Origin: Mytilus trossulus
Lineage: Eukaryota; Mollusca; Bivalvia; Mytilida; Mytilidae
Assembly (NCBI RefSeq): GCF_036588685.1
Contig: NC_086382.1
Location: 76,977,999-77,041,998 of the forward strand
Reading direction: 5' to 3'
Length of the DNA stretch: 64,000 nucleotides
In this document: piece by piece, positions 22,836-33,900 of the stretch
Layout: the number at the start of each line of letters is the position of its first letter
Position numbering within the stretch: position 1 is the stretch's first letter
The notes under the pieces: generated by a model
The model's database searches: none
What the model saw: the letters and a program-made list of their open reading frames with translations, nothing else
Told to the model about the DNA's origin: nothing
Position numbers and translations under genes: made by a program

Positions 22836-22840
22836 ATAAT

Positions 22841-23979
22841 ATATATATGTAGGACTCAAATCTATGGCGGGTTCCAAATCTATGGCAGATTCCTAATCTA
22901 TGGTTAATGTGAAGTTACAAACGCCAAACAACTCAAATCTATGGTAGATTTTTGTTTTCCCCAAATCTATGGCAGATTTTTGAATTGCGTCACAACTGAA
23001 TAACGCCATATTACATCATCCCATAGATTTGAACACCATTCCAGATATATTTTTTCCCTCGACAAAAATTTGCGGATAGTCCCAAGGAAGATGTGACCTT
23101 TTTCTAGTATCCGGAAGGAGGACGAAATGTACTGTACCGGCCAAAGCCCGCGATAAACAACGACACCGCCTTTTTTTTTATCGATTTTTATTTTAGAGAA
23201 AGGAGTTATAGAAAACATTTTACTGTCTACAGCTCGCAAAGTTTATAAAGTGAAAGATAAAAAACCGGATATCAATTTGATTTGAATCGTCATTAAATAA
23301 AAAAAGATGCATTAACGAAGAAATAAATATTACTTAAAAATTGAAACTGTTCATTTTTGTTTTATAAAAAAAGTTTGTTAAGGGACTTGCTAGACTAGTT
23401 GGTTTAATTAATGGATTAAACAGGTACCATGCAAAGATTAGAAAATGTTTATTGTTTACGGGGCACATCATTTCAATCTTGAAGTCTTTATTAAGGTATA
23501 TGAATTTATCATTTACGTTTTATTTTTACCATCACGATTTGGTTGACCATTATGGAATGTTTATTTCACAATTGTTTATAGACAACTCTCCATTCAAGTC
23601 AAAATTTATAAAAGTAACTCAATACAGGTCAAGGTACGGCCTTCAACACGGAACCTTGGCTCACAATAAACATCCAGATATAAAGGGCCCCAAAAATAAC
23701 TAGTGTAAAACCATTCAAACGGGAAAACTAACGGTCTAATCTATATAAGAACGAGATCGTATAGGTACTGCATTTGTTTCCATTTGCACAACATTTGCAA
23801 TAGATTTGGAAACCGTGAACATAAATCCGTAATAGATTAGGAAATTACAAAACTTGCTTATGTTAGGATTGAAAAAGATCTGCCATAGATTTGGGATGGC
23901 ATGACGTCACATTTGCCATAGATTATGAATCTGCGATAGATTTGGAACCCACCATAGATTTGAGTCCTACATATATATG
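22841..23979. mobile_element. 1.14-kb element with TIRs built from AATCTATGG motifs
   Basis: The left end reads ATATATATGTAGGACTCAAA followed by at least five copies of AAATCTATGG-type motifs to about 22980. The right end is the mirror (motifs from about 23880, ending TTTGAGTCCTACATATATAT). Terminal clusters of one short motif in opposite orientation are typical of binding sites for a transposase. The interior holds a family B fragment (23610-23740) and no transposase, so the element is non-autonomous. The target site may be TA-rich, but the duplication is hidden by the TA runs. Confidence 0.8.
23610..23740 (-). repeat. Family B fragment inside TIR element
   Basis: Contains GTACGGCCTTCAACACGGA and CCCCAAAAATAACTAGTG, the reverse complement of the family B order at 29150-29290. 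It lies within the 22841-23979 element, so it was captured or inserted later. Confidence 0.6.
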
Positions 23980-24605
23980 AGCTAAATGAAGAAAACAGCA
24001 TTCTTAGATATGGAACTGAAAATATTGATATCAATAACTGCTTTTATTTCTAAACAATTCGATCATGATTGCGATGATATGAATGTCTCTTGATTTGGTA
24101 CAAGCATTTCCTCATGTAGAAAACGATAAATTAAACCTGGTTATAAAGCTAGCTAAGTCTCTCACTTGTATGAGTCACACAGAATTCCATTACATTATCA
24201 ACATTTTTTTTATGCAAACAGACATGATAGGTCAAAATATATAAGGAGGTAGGGCCAATTTTTCCTGATTTTTCAAAAAGTGCTGACAGAATACAATTAA
24301 CTAAGAAATAAAACAGCTTTTTAGATCGATATATCGAAACCATAGTTAATTTAACCTTAAAAAGGTTCAAAGTCCAATTAGCGGAAATTATGGTATTTAT
24401 AGTTAGGGAAAAACAGGAACCCCCAACAGAAGGACATTTCAAGTTACGGGTTTTTGTGACTGTTGTAATGTATACTACCTTTTCCCTAAAAAGGAACTTG
24501 GTTTAGTGTGTCCTTAATTCATAAAAAAACAACTTTTTAATGAAAAAGTGTTATATCGCTAAATTGTATCAATAATGCTCCTTAACAAGAAAATCATGGT
24601 CACGC

Positions 24606-24690
24606 ATTGCCGTGGCTCCATCAGTAGAGCATAGAACTACAAACGGAAGATTGTTTTGAAGATATTATTCAAATCCCGCTTAGACATTTT
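24606..24690 (+). repeat. tRNA-like sequence (tRNA pseudogene or SINE head)
   Basis: Has an A box (TGGCTCCATCAGTAGAGC, 24613-24630) and a B box (ATTCAAATCCCG, 24667-24678) at tRNA-like spacing. The anticodon arm does not pair well and the acceptor ends do not clearly match, so a functional tRNA is unlikely. A degenerate tRNA or the head of a short SINE fits better. Confidence 0.45.
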
Positions 24691-24699
24691 TCTTTTTTT

Positions 24700-25670
24700 G
24701 TTAGTTAAATCTTAATGTTTCTATCATATTTTTTCGGATTTTTTTTTAACATGGTATTATATGTAACAAATGCAGGCAACAGCAATATTGTCGCCAATTC
24801 AGTACCTGTGTAAATACTAGTACTGTTTTTTTTACCACCGTCTATGCCCTGGTCCTAAGTCATCAGAAAATAAAACAAAACCACACATCGTGATTGTAGG
24901 TAAAACATCAAGAAGCTGTTGTAGCTAGATCAAAACGAAGGGCTGATGTGTTAAAATGCCAGAAAAGCTCATTTAGCATGTGTTAGTATCACAAGGTGTT
25001 CTATGACCAACTGATGCAAGATGTTGTCCGGTTAAATATAGACAATCTTAACTTATAGACGATAAAACCTTAAAGACAAGGACAAATACAGATATACAAA
25101 TATTCAGAATGAGAATAACAGCATACCATTTGAATTTGTTCGATATTATTTGACTTCTTAACAAATTACGTGGTATGGTACTTTATGCGCATAATGGGTG
25201 TTAACAGTTTAACAAAACCAATATAAACAAATCAATATTCTTTGCCTTGGTATTTGTAGGAATACCTGTTTAAGGTGATGTGACGTTTTTTCGTGTACTA
25301 TAATAAGCATCTATCGGGCTATTTAAAACATATTTAACCTATTTTATCGAATGAAAATAATTTAGGGGAAATAGCTTTTGCTCTTTGGTGTTCACTGTAT
25401 CACAGTTAACATTACTGTAAATTCTTAATCACTACAAAACAAAACAATACTATTTTAACCGAGAAACACAAAATGGCATATAAACGCTTAAAAGATAGTG
25501 AGTACAAAATGAAAATAACCTTATGCACGATCTGTTCGTATCCTGTTTTCACAGAATCTAAGATACTTCAATACCAATCGTTTAATTAACTCAAATACTT
25601 AACTACAATATTTACACAAATAACTTTGTATCTAAAAGTAGTCTGAAAACTATAACCTAAATCCTTAATC
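24700..25670. other. Intergenic, nothing recognised
   Basis: AT-rich, stop codons in all frames, and no repeat or gene signal that I can defend. Confidence 0.45.
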
Positions 25671-25678
25671 CTTTAATG

Positions 25679-25862
25679 ACACCTGTGCGAGAGACTGCGG
25701 CCATTCACGAGGGAAATAACAGTTTAAGAACAACCGTGTGGTTTCTAAAAATCGCAAAACACTTCGTTTCCGAACAACTGAAGTCACTAGACTATTACAA
25801 GCCACCTGTTGGAGGGACTGCGACCATTCTCAAGGGAAATAACAGTTTCGGAAAAAACTAAC
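25679..25862 (+). repeat. Two-copy direct repeat, about 121-bp offset
   Basis: GAGACTGCGGCCATTCACGA followed by GGGAAATAACAGTTT (25689-25730) recurs as GGGACTGCGACCATTCTCAA followed by GGGAAATAACAGTTT (about 25812-25848). Both are preceded by a CACCTGT-like motif. Non-coding. Confidence 0.7.
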
Positions 25863-26069
25863 CCGGTAGCTGCATGCAATAATCGTTTAGACTTTAAACC
25901 GTTTGCTGAAAACCTCAAGCTTTCAACTCAAAATAGGTTTACAAACGTCTAAATCTAATTTCTAAATGCGCTGGTAAATGATTTCCGATGCTTAACTATC
26001 AGCAGTTTAACTACAAAAGGGCGAACTTGCAAATGAGTCGACTGGCTAATAAAGCCCTTGCACGGTCGA

Positions 26070-26254
26070 CAAAGCCCACAATAAATCGGTGTCTATATAA
26101 CAACTCGTCTAAACATCAACCCAACAATGTAAGACCTGTAAATTTGCTTTCGCAGATTTTTTGTTTTTCCCTCGACGGGATTCGAACCCATGCTACTGCG
26201 ATATCGTGACACCGAATCGCCTGCACTGTAGCCATCCCGCTAGACCACACGACC
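26070..26254 (-). mobile_element. tRNA-derived SINE
   Basis: On the minus strand the head (26254 to about 26169) has an A box (TGGTCTAGCGGG, 26247-26236) and a perfect B box (GGTTCGAATCC, 26188-26178), so it carries an internal RNA polymerase III promoter. The central part is longer than a normal tRNA and does not form a standard anticodon arm. A body follows with GCGAAAGCAAATTTACAGG, TGTTGGGTTGATGTTTAGAC and TATATAGACACCGATTTATT. SINEs move using a partner LINE; the partner here is unknown. Confidence 0.7.
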
Positions 26255-26388
26255 ACCTTGGCTTCATAAAAATTAAGCTTTCGCTGGCCATGTGTTACCT
26301 TTGCACGTCAGTTTTAATCTAGCGGCGTACTACAGTACATGATATTTAAGGCATTGAGACGTTATTAGTACCAGTCATACTCAATTAA

Positions 26389-26589
26389 ATGCCCAGCGAA
26401 ATACGCAAAAACTTAACACGTGAGCACGGTTCAACAGATTGGTATCTTGGTGATCTTAGGAGATCTATTTTTAAGGAACTTGCAATTTTAGAGTCTGGTA
26501 GAAGTACAAAAACATTTGAAAGTTATAGTACTACAGCTATACAAACACAAAATCTCGAGAAAACTGGCCAAAAACTAATTCACCACTAA
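26389..26589 (+). pseudogene. BEL/Pao retrotransposon gag fragment
   Basis: The frame has PSEIRKNLTREHG, WYLGDLRRSIFKELAILESG and a threonine/glutamine-rich tail, a pattern I know from BEL/Pao gag regions (LP..R..L then W.L..LR..I..EI..LE). It ends in a stop after about 66 codons. A degraded stretch to about 26760 precedes the RNase H part, so protease and most of RT have been lost between the two pieces. Confidence 0.65.
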
Positions 26590-26765
26590 AATCTATCAAA
26601 TTAGCTGCGCATGCTGGAAGAAACCCCACTTTTCGTCAGAATGTACGAAATATACAAACCAGAAAGACCGCATGAAAATTGTTAAAGATGATAGATTGTG
26701 CTTTAATTGTTTACAGTGATCGCTACTTGAGAAATCGCTCAAAATACAGGAAAGGCGCTTAAATT

Positions 26766-26905
26766 GGAAATACCCCGTATTTATCTCCAAGGAGAGGATG
26801 ATATTTCGAACTCAAACCTACATATATTTACTGATGCAAGTGCTAAAGCTTACGGAGCATGCGCATATATTGCGACAGAAAGACAAAGTTCTCTTGTTAT
26901 CTCTG
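26766..26905 (+). pseudogene. BEL/Pao RT-RNase H fragment
   Basis: An in-frame piece reads EIPRIYLQGEDDIS and then LHIFTDASAKAYGACAYIAT. IPR...LHxFxDAS.xAYGAxAY is the hallmark junction of Pao RT and RNase H, and the catalytic aspartate of the RNase H fold (TDAS) is present. It has no start or downstream continuation, so it is a remnant of the same insertion as 26389-26589 after a large internal deletion. Confidence 0.75.
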
Positions 26906-26924
26906 ATGAGTTTATTTGTTGAGT

Positions 26925-27020
26925 TTGGAGTATTTGTATTTCAGCAGACAGTCGGTATTCAAACGGGTACTAATTGTGTACCCATTTTTGCCGATTTGTT
27001 TTTGAACTCGGTATGTAATT
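26925..27020 (+). pseudogene. Penelope-like RT fragment
   Basis: Translates to VFQQTVGIQTGTNCVPIFADLFLNS, matching the VxxxxVGIPMGTNCAPLIADLFLY block of the element at 5985-8373 with the usual PM changed to QT. Only this block is visible. It abuts the BEL/Pao remnant directly, so one inserted into the other or both were joined by deletion. Confidence 0.7.
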
Positions 27021-27514
27021 TATGAGTTTAATTTGTAACAGGAGCAGGTTCCAGCACAAGGTGGGGTTCGGTTGGGATTAGTCCTGAACCGTGTAATGAA
27101 GAAACCGACCTGGTTCGTATATCTTAGATGCTTGTATAGGCAGTAAACTTCAATTATAACAAAGTACAAAATGGAATCAGCATATATGTAATATCAATCA
27201 CGTCATACTTAAATTTTTAAGACTATTAATGAATACAATTACCTCGGGTAAAATACCTGACACCTTTACCCTGTTGTAATAGAAAATTAAAGTAAAAGTT
27301 CTGTATGAAGCAGAATTCATTCAGAACCTTCAAAAGACAAACGGAAAGGCATCTCGCGAAATTCTTTAATTTTATTATCCGATATCACTGAATACCCCAT
27401 ATTTCAGCCCATTCTTACATCTCGTATATCCCAGTGAACTTGAAATCAATAATACTGAATATACTTTAAGGCCTGCCTCATACCTTGATTTTTTTTCCTC
27501 AATATTGACACAGT

Positions 27515-27935
27515 TGGATTTTCTTTTCCCAGCCATAGATTACATAAGCCGTATTTGGCACAACTTGTTGGATTTCTGGATCCTCAATGCTCTTCAACTT
27601 TGTACTCGTTTGGCTTTATAAATATTTTGATATGAGCGTCACTGATGCGTCTTATTTAGACTTGCGTACTAAATTATAATCCTGGTACCTTTGATAACTA
27701 TTTACACCACTGGGTCGATGCCACTGCTGGTGAACGTTTCGTCCCCGAGAATATCACCAGGCCAGTAGTCAACACTTCGGTGTTGACATGAATATCAATT
27801 ATGTGGTTATTTTAATAAATTTTTGTTATAAAACGTTTTAATTTTTCGAAAAACTGAGGATTTTCTTATCCCAGGCATAGATTACCTTAGCCGAACTTGG
27901 CACAACTTTTTGGAATTTTGAACCCTCAATGCGAT
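27515..27935 (-). repeat. Family C repeats, minus strand, with linker block
   Basis: One copy (about 27520-27700) with GTATTTGGCACAACTTG, CAATGCTCTTCAACTTTG and GAGCGTCACTGATGCGTC has lost the CGCGCG core. The linker block follows (ACACCACTGGGTCGATGCCA, GTTTCGTCCCCGAGAATATC), then the start of another copy to about 27935. This is the same head-to-tail order as at 33898-34498, reversed. Confidence 0.75.
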
Positions 27936-28254
27936 GGATATTTTATATTAATGATAGTTTCTATGGATGGAAGTCTTAGAAAAGAAAATTACTTGAGGCT
28001 TCTCAAATTGCTGTTAAATTTAAAGGCCTATAATTCAAGGTAATATAATATGAAAGAGAGCTTGTTAAAACCTGGGTTGATTTCTTAAGCTATGCATTGT
28101 AGCACTCTCATATTATGAATGATAGTCTGTTAAAACTTGAGATATTACAATTAATAGCTGAAGATATCATCCTAGGTTTTATCAGACTGTTTTCGTGATG
28201 CCTTCAATTTAAACCTTTTCCCTCTCCTTCTAAAACATGTGTTAAGTAAATACA

Positions 28255-28400
28255 CGCATACATAGATACCAGGATTAAATTTTGTATGTACGCTAGACGC
28301 GTCTACAAAAGACACATCAGTGACGCTGGAATCTAAAAATTTTAAAAGGGAAAAAAAGATACAAGTAAAGAACATTGAGGACCAAAATTCCTAAAAGTTT
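28255..28400 (+). repeat. Family C fragment
   Basis: Contains ACATAGATACCAGGATTAAA, ACGCTAGACGCGTCTACAAA and AACATTGAGGACCAAAATTC, a diverged copy of the family. Confidence 0.7.
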
Positions 28401-28679
28401 TTGCAATATACCCTTTCGAATATCGAACTCATGTTTAATGTACTGCTGTAAGTTATCGAACTTGATCTCCTAACTAATCTACTATAAATCAACAGGTTTA
28501 GTTGTTTCATTACAAATATTTGGAGATTTTTAGTCAAGACTTCTTTCTTTTTTAAGTTATTTATGAAATCGCGAACAAGTACATACTGTGTAAGACTATA
28601 TTGATAACAATAATATTATTTATCAACATATTATTGCATATTATTAGTTACATAGTGTGTTAGTTGGCATTAGATGCAA

Positions 28680-28870
28680 CTATAAATCCTGGATCAGATG
28701 CAACTATAAAACCTGGATCAATCCACCATTTCAAACATTTGAAAATGCCTATACCACGTCAGGAATATGACAGTTGTTGTCCATTCGTTTGATGTGTTTT
28801 ATCATTTGATTAGGGACTTTCCGTTTAGAATTAGCCTCGGTGTCAGTATTTTCGTTAATTTTCTCTTCTT
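28680..28870 (+). repeat. Family D copy with a 24-bp duplication upstream
   Basis: GATGCAACTATAAATCCTGG is immediately repeated as GATGCAACTATAAAACCTGG. Then follow the family D blocks ACCACGTCAGGAATATGACA and CCATTCGTTTGATGTGTTTT. Confidence 0.65.
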
Positions 28871-29149
28871 TTTGAAGTATATATAAAAGTGTGCAGGTGC
28901 TCAACTGTAAGAGCCTACTTTTCTATACTTTTTTTGTTTTTGGGATGTAAAAGTACCCTGCCACGTCCACTTATATTTTTATCTATTTAACGAGTTAAGC
29001 CTATTTCAACTGATATTTATGGTTTATTTATATATTGTACTGTTATACCAATATCTAGGGTTGGGTGAGGGTTCGGGTCCAGCCACATTGTGTAGAGCCT
29101 GTTATTAAGTGGTTCTCGTATGTGTACGTGTTTTTCTCATTGGAATTGT

Positions 29150-29290
29150 TTTACATTGTCATTTCGGGGTCTTTTATAGCTGACTATGCGGTATACTGTA
29201 TGTTGAAGGCCGTACGGTGACTTAAAGATAATTTCTTGTGTCTCGTATGGAGAGTTGTCTCATTTGCAATCATACCGCATCTTTTTTTTT
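29150..29290 (+). repeat. Family B copy
   Basis: Contains TTTTACATTGTCATTTCGGG, GTTGAAGGCCGTACGGTGAC and GAGAGTTGTCTCATTTGCAA followed by CATACCGCATCTT and a T run. Confidence 0.7.
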
Positions 29291-29939
29291 AATATGTCAA
29301 CAATAAAAAATTAATATCAACAACTTTTGATATAACAATACATTTAAAGTGGTCGTACCTCCACTTCTACGTGTATTGAAATATTAGGGCCTCGCATCCT
29401 CACTAACCTAATTTGGAATATATAGGGTGTCCACGAGGACGCTTTTAAACAAACATATTCCTAGAAATACATAGGAACTAAGATAATAAGGAAAACATGC
29501 AGTAATTGAAGGAACTTCAAAAACATTGTTGAATGCAATAAATAAAATGTTGACATGTATATATATCTGGATTCTTACATAGTTTTGATCGTAAAGTTAA
29601 ATTAAAAAGGGAATATTATAATATGACGTCCTCATTACGCTTTGTAAACAAAGCCATGTTATTATATGCACAAACACTTAGTGCTTACATTCTCGTTATT
29701 TTCAGTTTTATCCCTATGAAGTATGTACTTTAGCTACTTATATAAACCTTCATTATATATTTTTATCAAATAACATTTATATTTACCCTGTTATTAGATT
29801 TATTAAATATGAAAATCCAACTTACATACTCCGCGGGGAGGAAACGTGAAAAGCCGAACCTTTTTAAGTTTTTTTCGTACGCTTTGACCTATACAAATAC
29901 TGTGTTTGTCCTATTGGAATCGAAATAAGTCCTTCATGC

Positions 29940-30062
29940 CATGCTCCATGCTCATTTTAACATGGGTCTCGTTAAGGCACAGTGTAAAATATCGACAAGT
30001 ATAATGCCTACTCATGTTAAAATGAGCATAGAGCAACGCTCAGTGTAAAATATCGACAAATA
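29940..30062. repeat. Local hairpin with flanking direct repeat
   Basis: ATGCTCATTTTAACATG (about 29949) and CATGTTAAAATGAGCAT (about 30012) are exact reverse complements. Each is followed by CAGTGTAAAATATCGACAA within about 40 bases. The unit has both inverted and direct symmetry and no coding sequence. Confidence 0.65.
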
Positions 30063-30279
30063 TTGTGTATTAATTTCATTACATTTGGTTGAAGCAAACT
30101 GAAGTTAAACGAAAAACTAAAATCAGCATTTCATTAAAGTGCCATAACTGTAAATAGAAAAGAGACACAAATTAAATTTTAACTTTATCGTGTTTTGTGG
30201 TTATAAACATTCCGTACAAAAATACCGAATTAGACTATTTAACGGCTAATATAATTTTGTAATCGCATAAGCAACACGA

Positions 30280-30490
30280 CAGGTGCCGGATCTGCTTATC
30301 CTTCCGGGGCACCCAACATCCCTCCTGGTTTTTGGTGGGGATCTTGTTGCTTTTTCTTTAGTTTTCTATTTGTGTCATGTGTTCTATTGTTTGTCTGTTT
30401 CAATTTAAGCCAGGCGTTGTCAGTTCATATTCGAATTATGAGTGCGACTGTGTCTCTGGTATCTTTCGTTCCTCTTTTATGGTAATCAGG
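30280..30490 (+). repeat. Family A copy
   Basis: Contains CAACACGACAGGTGCCGGAT, GTTTTTGGTGGGGATCTTGT, TCTATTGTTTGTCTGTTTCA and GACTGTGTCTCTGGTATC. Compare 32360-32620 and the arms of 9250-9885. Confidence 0.7.
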
Positions 30491-31224
30491 ATTGTGTTTA
30501 CAAGCAAGTGTGAAACTCAGCAATTTGGCCACCTGTATAGAGAATCTAAAATGTATATTCAAAATTGATCCGTGTTTGAGTGATAAGCATTTTGTATTAG
30601 TCTCATGGCATTTGGCTGAGGCAAACAATAGTTAGAGTACAGCAACCAAGTATGGGACAGACCGACAAGGGTAAAACTTAATTTGAGGATAGCAAAACTG
30701 TGTGGAAAGTATCATTTATTCATCACTACTGGCTCCGCTTCATTTTATCACAGACTTGTATAAAGAGAAGTGGTGTTCTTTGATTTATATTAGTTTGATA
30801 TTGATTTTGTGGTGTCTTTTTAACGTGGCTCTATACTTATGTATCCCGTCGTTGTGCGTATTTTTTTTCAACCAATCCTCATCGTCATTTTCTTGATGCA
30901 AGTCAAGATGATATAGTCATTTTCTTGATGTAAGCCAAGATGATATGAGGCAGACTAAACTGTAGCGGAAAACAATTTTAAGGGGGAAACCAACGTTCTA
31001 AACTATATATACAATGAGAAAAACTTAAGTAAATCAACAAACCTTCAACGAGAAATACTGAACATGAGATTCCTGACTAAGGACATGTGTATTTTTTTAA
31101 ATCAGCATTTGTTTTATGATCACCTCTTCATAGCGTCTAGATAAATCGGTTACCATCTTACCTTCGCAGTCTAAGTAATTTGTGGAATTGTTTACTCACA
31201 GAGGAAGATGCTCTCAATCATTCC

Positions 31225-31480
31225 TTCGCAAATTTTACAGACGACACCACGAGTTGGTTTACCGTTATAGAATAGTTATCAAAAGTACAAAGACTCATCA
31301 GTCACGCTAGTATTAAAATAGTTATAAAGCCAAACAAGTACAAAGTTGAAGAGCATTGAGGGTCCAAAAACTCCAAAAAGTTGTGCCAAATACGGCTAAG
31401 GTAATCCATTCCTTGGACAAGAAAATCTTGTTTGTCTGCTTCAATTTTAGCCATGCCGTTGTCAGTTTCTTTTCTTTTCT
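31225..31480 (+). repeat. Mosaic of family A centre, family C and family A fragments
   Basis: CAGACGACACCACGAGTTGG (31240) matches the centre of the 9250-9885 element. It is followed by a truncated family C copy without the CGCGCG core (31277-31425, GTTGAAGAGCATTGAGGGTC and GTTGTGCCAAATACGGCTAA), then family A sequence (TTTAGCCATGCCGTTGTCAG). Confidence 0.6.
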
Positions 31481-32359
31481 CTTTAACTCACTTAAGGTGA
31501 AAGTGATAACACTGATATATGTAACAAAATCAAAGACAGCATAAGAAGTTAAACAGGGAAAATCTAGAGTTCCTGATCTCACAATTAACAAGTTTTTAAA
31601 GGTATGGTCAAACACTCTATTATACTTCTGACATTAATTTCTAGTAAGATACTAAATTCAGAAAAAATTCTGGAATATTTCTCCATTTACATCAATTTAT
31701 AAATCTTGTGACCCATCTGATTGTGTGAACTACAGTGTTATAAGCATAACAAGCTCTCTTTGAAAGCTGGATACCTCGAACACCACAAAAAAAAAACTTG
31801 GTGATTTTCTTGAAACAAATGATTTCTTATGTTCAAATCAAGATGGTTCTGAAATAAAAAATACAGAACTGTAGATAAATACGGAGCACATCATACAGAA
31901 TTGATTTAATAAAGAAAATTCGTCAGATCTGTATGGCATACACGTAAACAGATTAACACAGTTAATAAGAGGACAGACCAGAGGTCTTGGGACAGGTACA
32001 ATGATACATTAACTACCCCAATAACCAAACATACCACCCACTTTGACACTATTTTACTGGCGTGGTATTGATATTTCAAATGAATGCAAAGGATTTATCA
32101 CACTTGAATTATTTTCTTTGCTTTGAATTGCAAAGCAAGTCTCAAATTCACAAAGTCTCAAATTCACAAATTTAAAACCCTAAAGAGTGTTTGGGAATTC
32201 GGAATTTGGTAACAAATGGTTTACCTCCGAACGGCAGAAATCTTCAATGGGGTTTTCCGTTATGTCGTGCGTCAGGGACAAATACGGAGCCACCTCTGTT
32301 TAAATAGAAACTCAGAAATGAATGGACCTTTATTATTAATGTGACCTACCGAATTACTA

Positions 32360-32620
32360 TTCACCGGATTTGTAATCACATAAGCAACATGACGGGTGCC
32401 ACATGTGGAGCAGGATCTGCTTACCCTTCCGAGATCACCCATAGTTTTTGGTGGGGTTCGTGTTGTTTATTCTTTTAGTTTTCTATGTTGTGTCATGTGT
32501 ACTATTGTTTTTCTGTTTGTCTTTTCCATTTTAAGCCATGGCGTTGTCAGTTTGTTTTAGATTTGATTTATGAGTTTGACTATTCCTTTGGTATCTTTCG
32601 TTCCTCTTTTATTGGACCCT
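32360..32620 (+). repeat. Family A, most complete single copy
   Basis: In order: GTAATCACATAAGCAACATG, CACATGTGGAGCAGGATCTG, GTTTTTGGTGGGGTTCGTGT, TTTCTATGTTGTGTCATGTG, AAGCCATGGCGTTGTCAGTT, TTCCTTTGGTATCTTTCGTT. No ORF. Confidence 0.75.
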
Positions 32621-32754
32621 TGCAATAACTGTAGGTGGCTTGTAGCAATGATAAGTTTCTTTCTCAATTCAACACTCTCATTTCCCCGTGCAAGTCGATA
32701 TTTCCAGGATCGTTAAACGGGATGGCCTTACTTGATCAACATGTACCTTTTAGT

Positions 32755-32945
32755 TTAATCCATCATTATCTACTTTTGAAAATGCCTGTGCCTAGTCAGG
32801 AAAGTGACAGCTTTTTCCATTCGTTTGATGAGTATTTATATTTGATTTTACCATTGATTATTAAGGACTTTTCGATTTGAATTTTCCTCCGAGTAATTTT
32901 GTGATTTTACTTTTCAACTTTTAATATTTCCCGTCTTTAATTTTC
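32755..32945 (+). repeat. Family D copy
   Basis: Contains TGCCTGTGCCTAGTCAGGAA, TTTTCCATTCGTTTGATGAG and TTTTCCTCCGAGTAATTTTG. Confidence 0.7.
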
Positions 32946-33108
32946 ATAAAATACAGTATAAGAATAAGAATATTTATTTCCAATTTAAGGGCCCTTTAAA
33001 GAGCTTTATGACATTACATTACATACAAGAAAGTAAGATTAAACATTAATTAGAGACATATAATGTATTGAAGAAAACAACATTGTTTAATTCTATAACA
33101 CTTGCCTA

Positions 33109-33360
33109 TTAAGGTTTATGTACCCTTCTGTAGCCATTTTTGTACGAACTTTTCAAACTTCAATTGATTTATTTGCCACAAAATCCTCTTTTTCTATCAA
33201 ATGCAATGAAACATTAAAAAATAATGCTTTGCATCAAGTTTCCCCTTGGAACATGTACTAAATGGCCAATCTCTATAATTTATTATATCTTTAGTTTTGA
33301 TACGATTGAGGTTTGAAAAATTCGTACAAAAATGGCTACAGAAGGGTACATAAACCTTAA
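33109..33360. mobile_element. 252-bp MITE with TTAA at both ends
   Basis: It begins TTAAGGTTTATGTACCCTTC and ends with the exact complement. Terminal inverted repeats extend about 45 bp with few mismatches (through GTAGCCATTTTTGTACGAA). TTAA at both edges is the signature of piggyBac-type target duplication. No ORF, so it is non-autonomous. It sits just upstream of the LINE 5' region. Confidence 0.8.
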
Positions 33361-33366
33361 ACACAA

Positions 33367-33579
33367 ATGTCAAAAATGCAAAAGTTTGATGAGACAGAGA
33401 TCAATTCAGGACAAACCCATATCTACAACAGTTTAAGCCAAATGTCCCACCACATCAAAACCTTGCTACCTCAAGACCAAATTGTAAAGTTGGACAACCC
33501 ATCTTTTATACCGCTCCAAATACATCAGACAATCATTTTTTGTCCAGAAAAGGACAAAATTACCGAATCACCTAAATGA
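33367..33579 (+). CDS. Short frame upstream of LINE endonuclease (possible ORF1 end)
   Basis: A 70-codon frame with polar composition (MSKMQKFDETEINSGQTHIY). It directly precedes the endonuclease region and may be the C-terminal part of LINE ORF1 or the 5' end of ORF2. There is no recognisable domain. The start is likely truncated by the MITE at 33109-33360. Confidence 0.3.
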   Translation: MSKMQKFDETEINSGQTHIYNSLSQMSHHIKTLLPQDQIVKLDNPSFIPLQIHQTIIFCPEKDKITESPK

Positions 33580-33659
33580 CACAATGAACAGTACACAAAA
33601 GAACAGTCAGATTGTAGATAGTGTAAATAGTGTAGATATATGTCATAAAACTGTCAGAA

Positions 33660-33900
33660 TTTTAACTTTTAATTGTAAGAATATTTCAAAATGTGGACCA
33701 TTTTTACTGAAGCTACGAAGAAGTTTGATATATTTCTGATACAAGAGCATTGGTTATTCAACTGCCAATTAAACTTGTTAAATGAATTAAATGAAAACCT
33801 GATCGGTATAGGTAAATCAGTGGATGACAGAGATCCACTGCCTCCTTCACATATGCCGAGAGGATACGGAGGGGTTGCAATACTATGGAAGACAGAACTA
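33660..33900 (+). pseudogene. LINE ORF2, N-terminal endonuclease fragment
   Basis: Translates to KFDIFLIQEHWLFNCQLN, with the catalytic E in QEHW, and HMPRGYGGVAILWKTEL, both typical of APE-type LINE endonucleases. The frame is interrupted at about 33898 by family C sequence. Confidence 0.8.
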
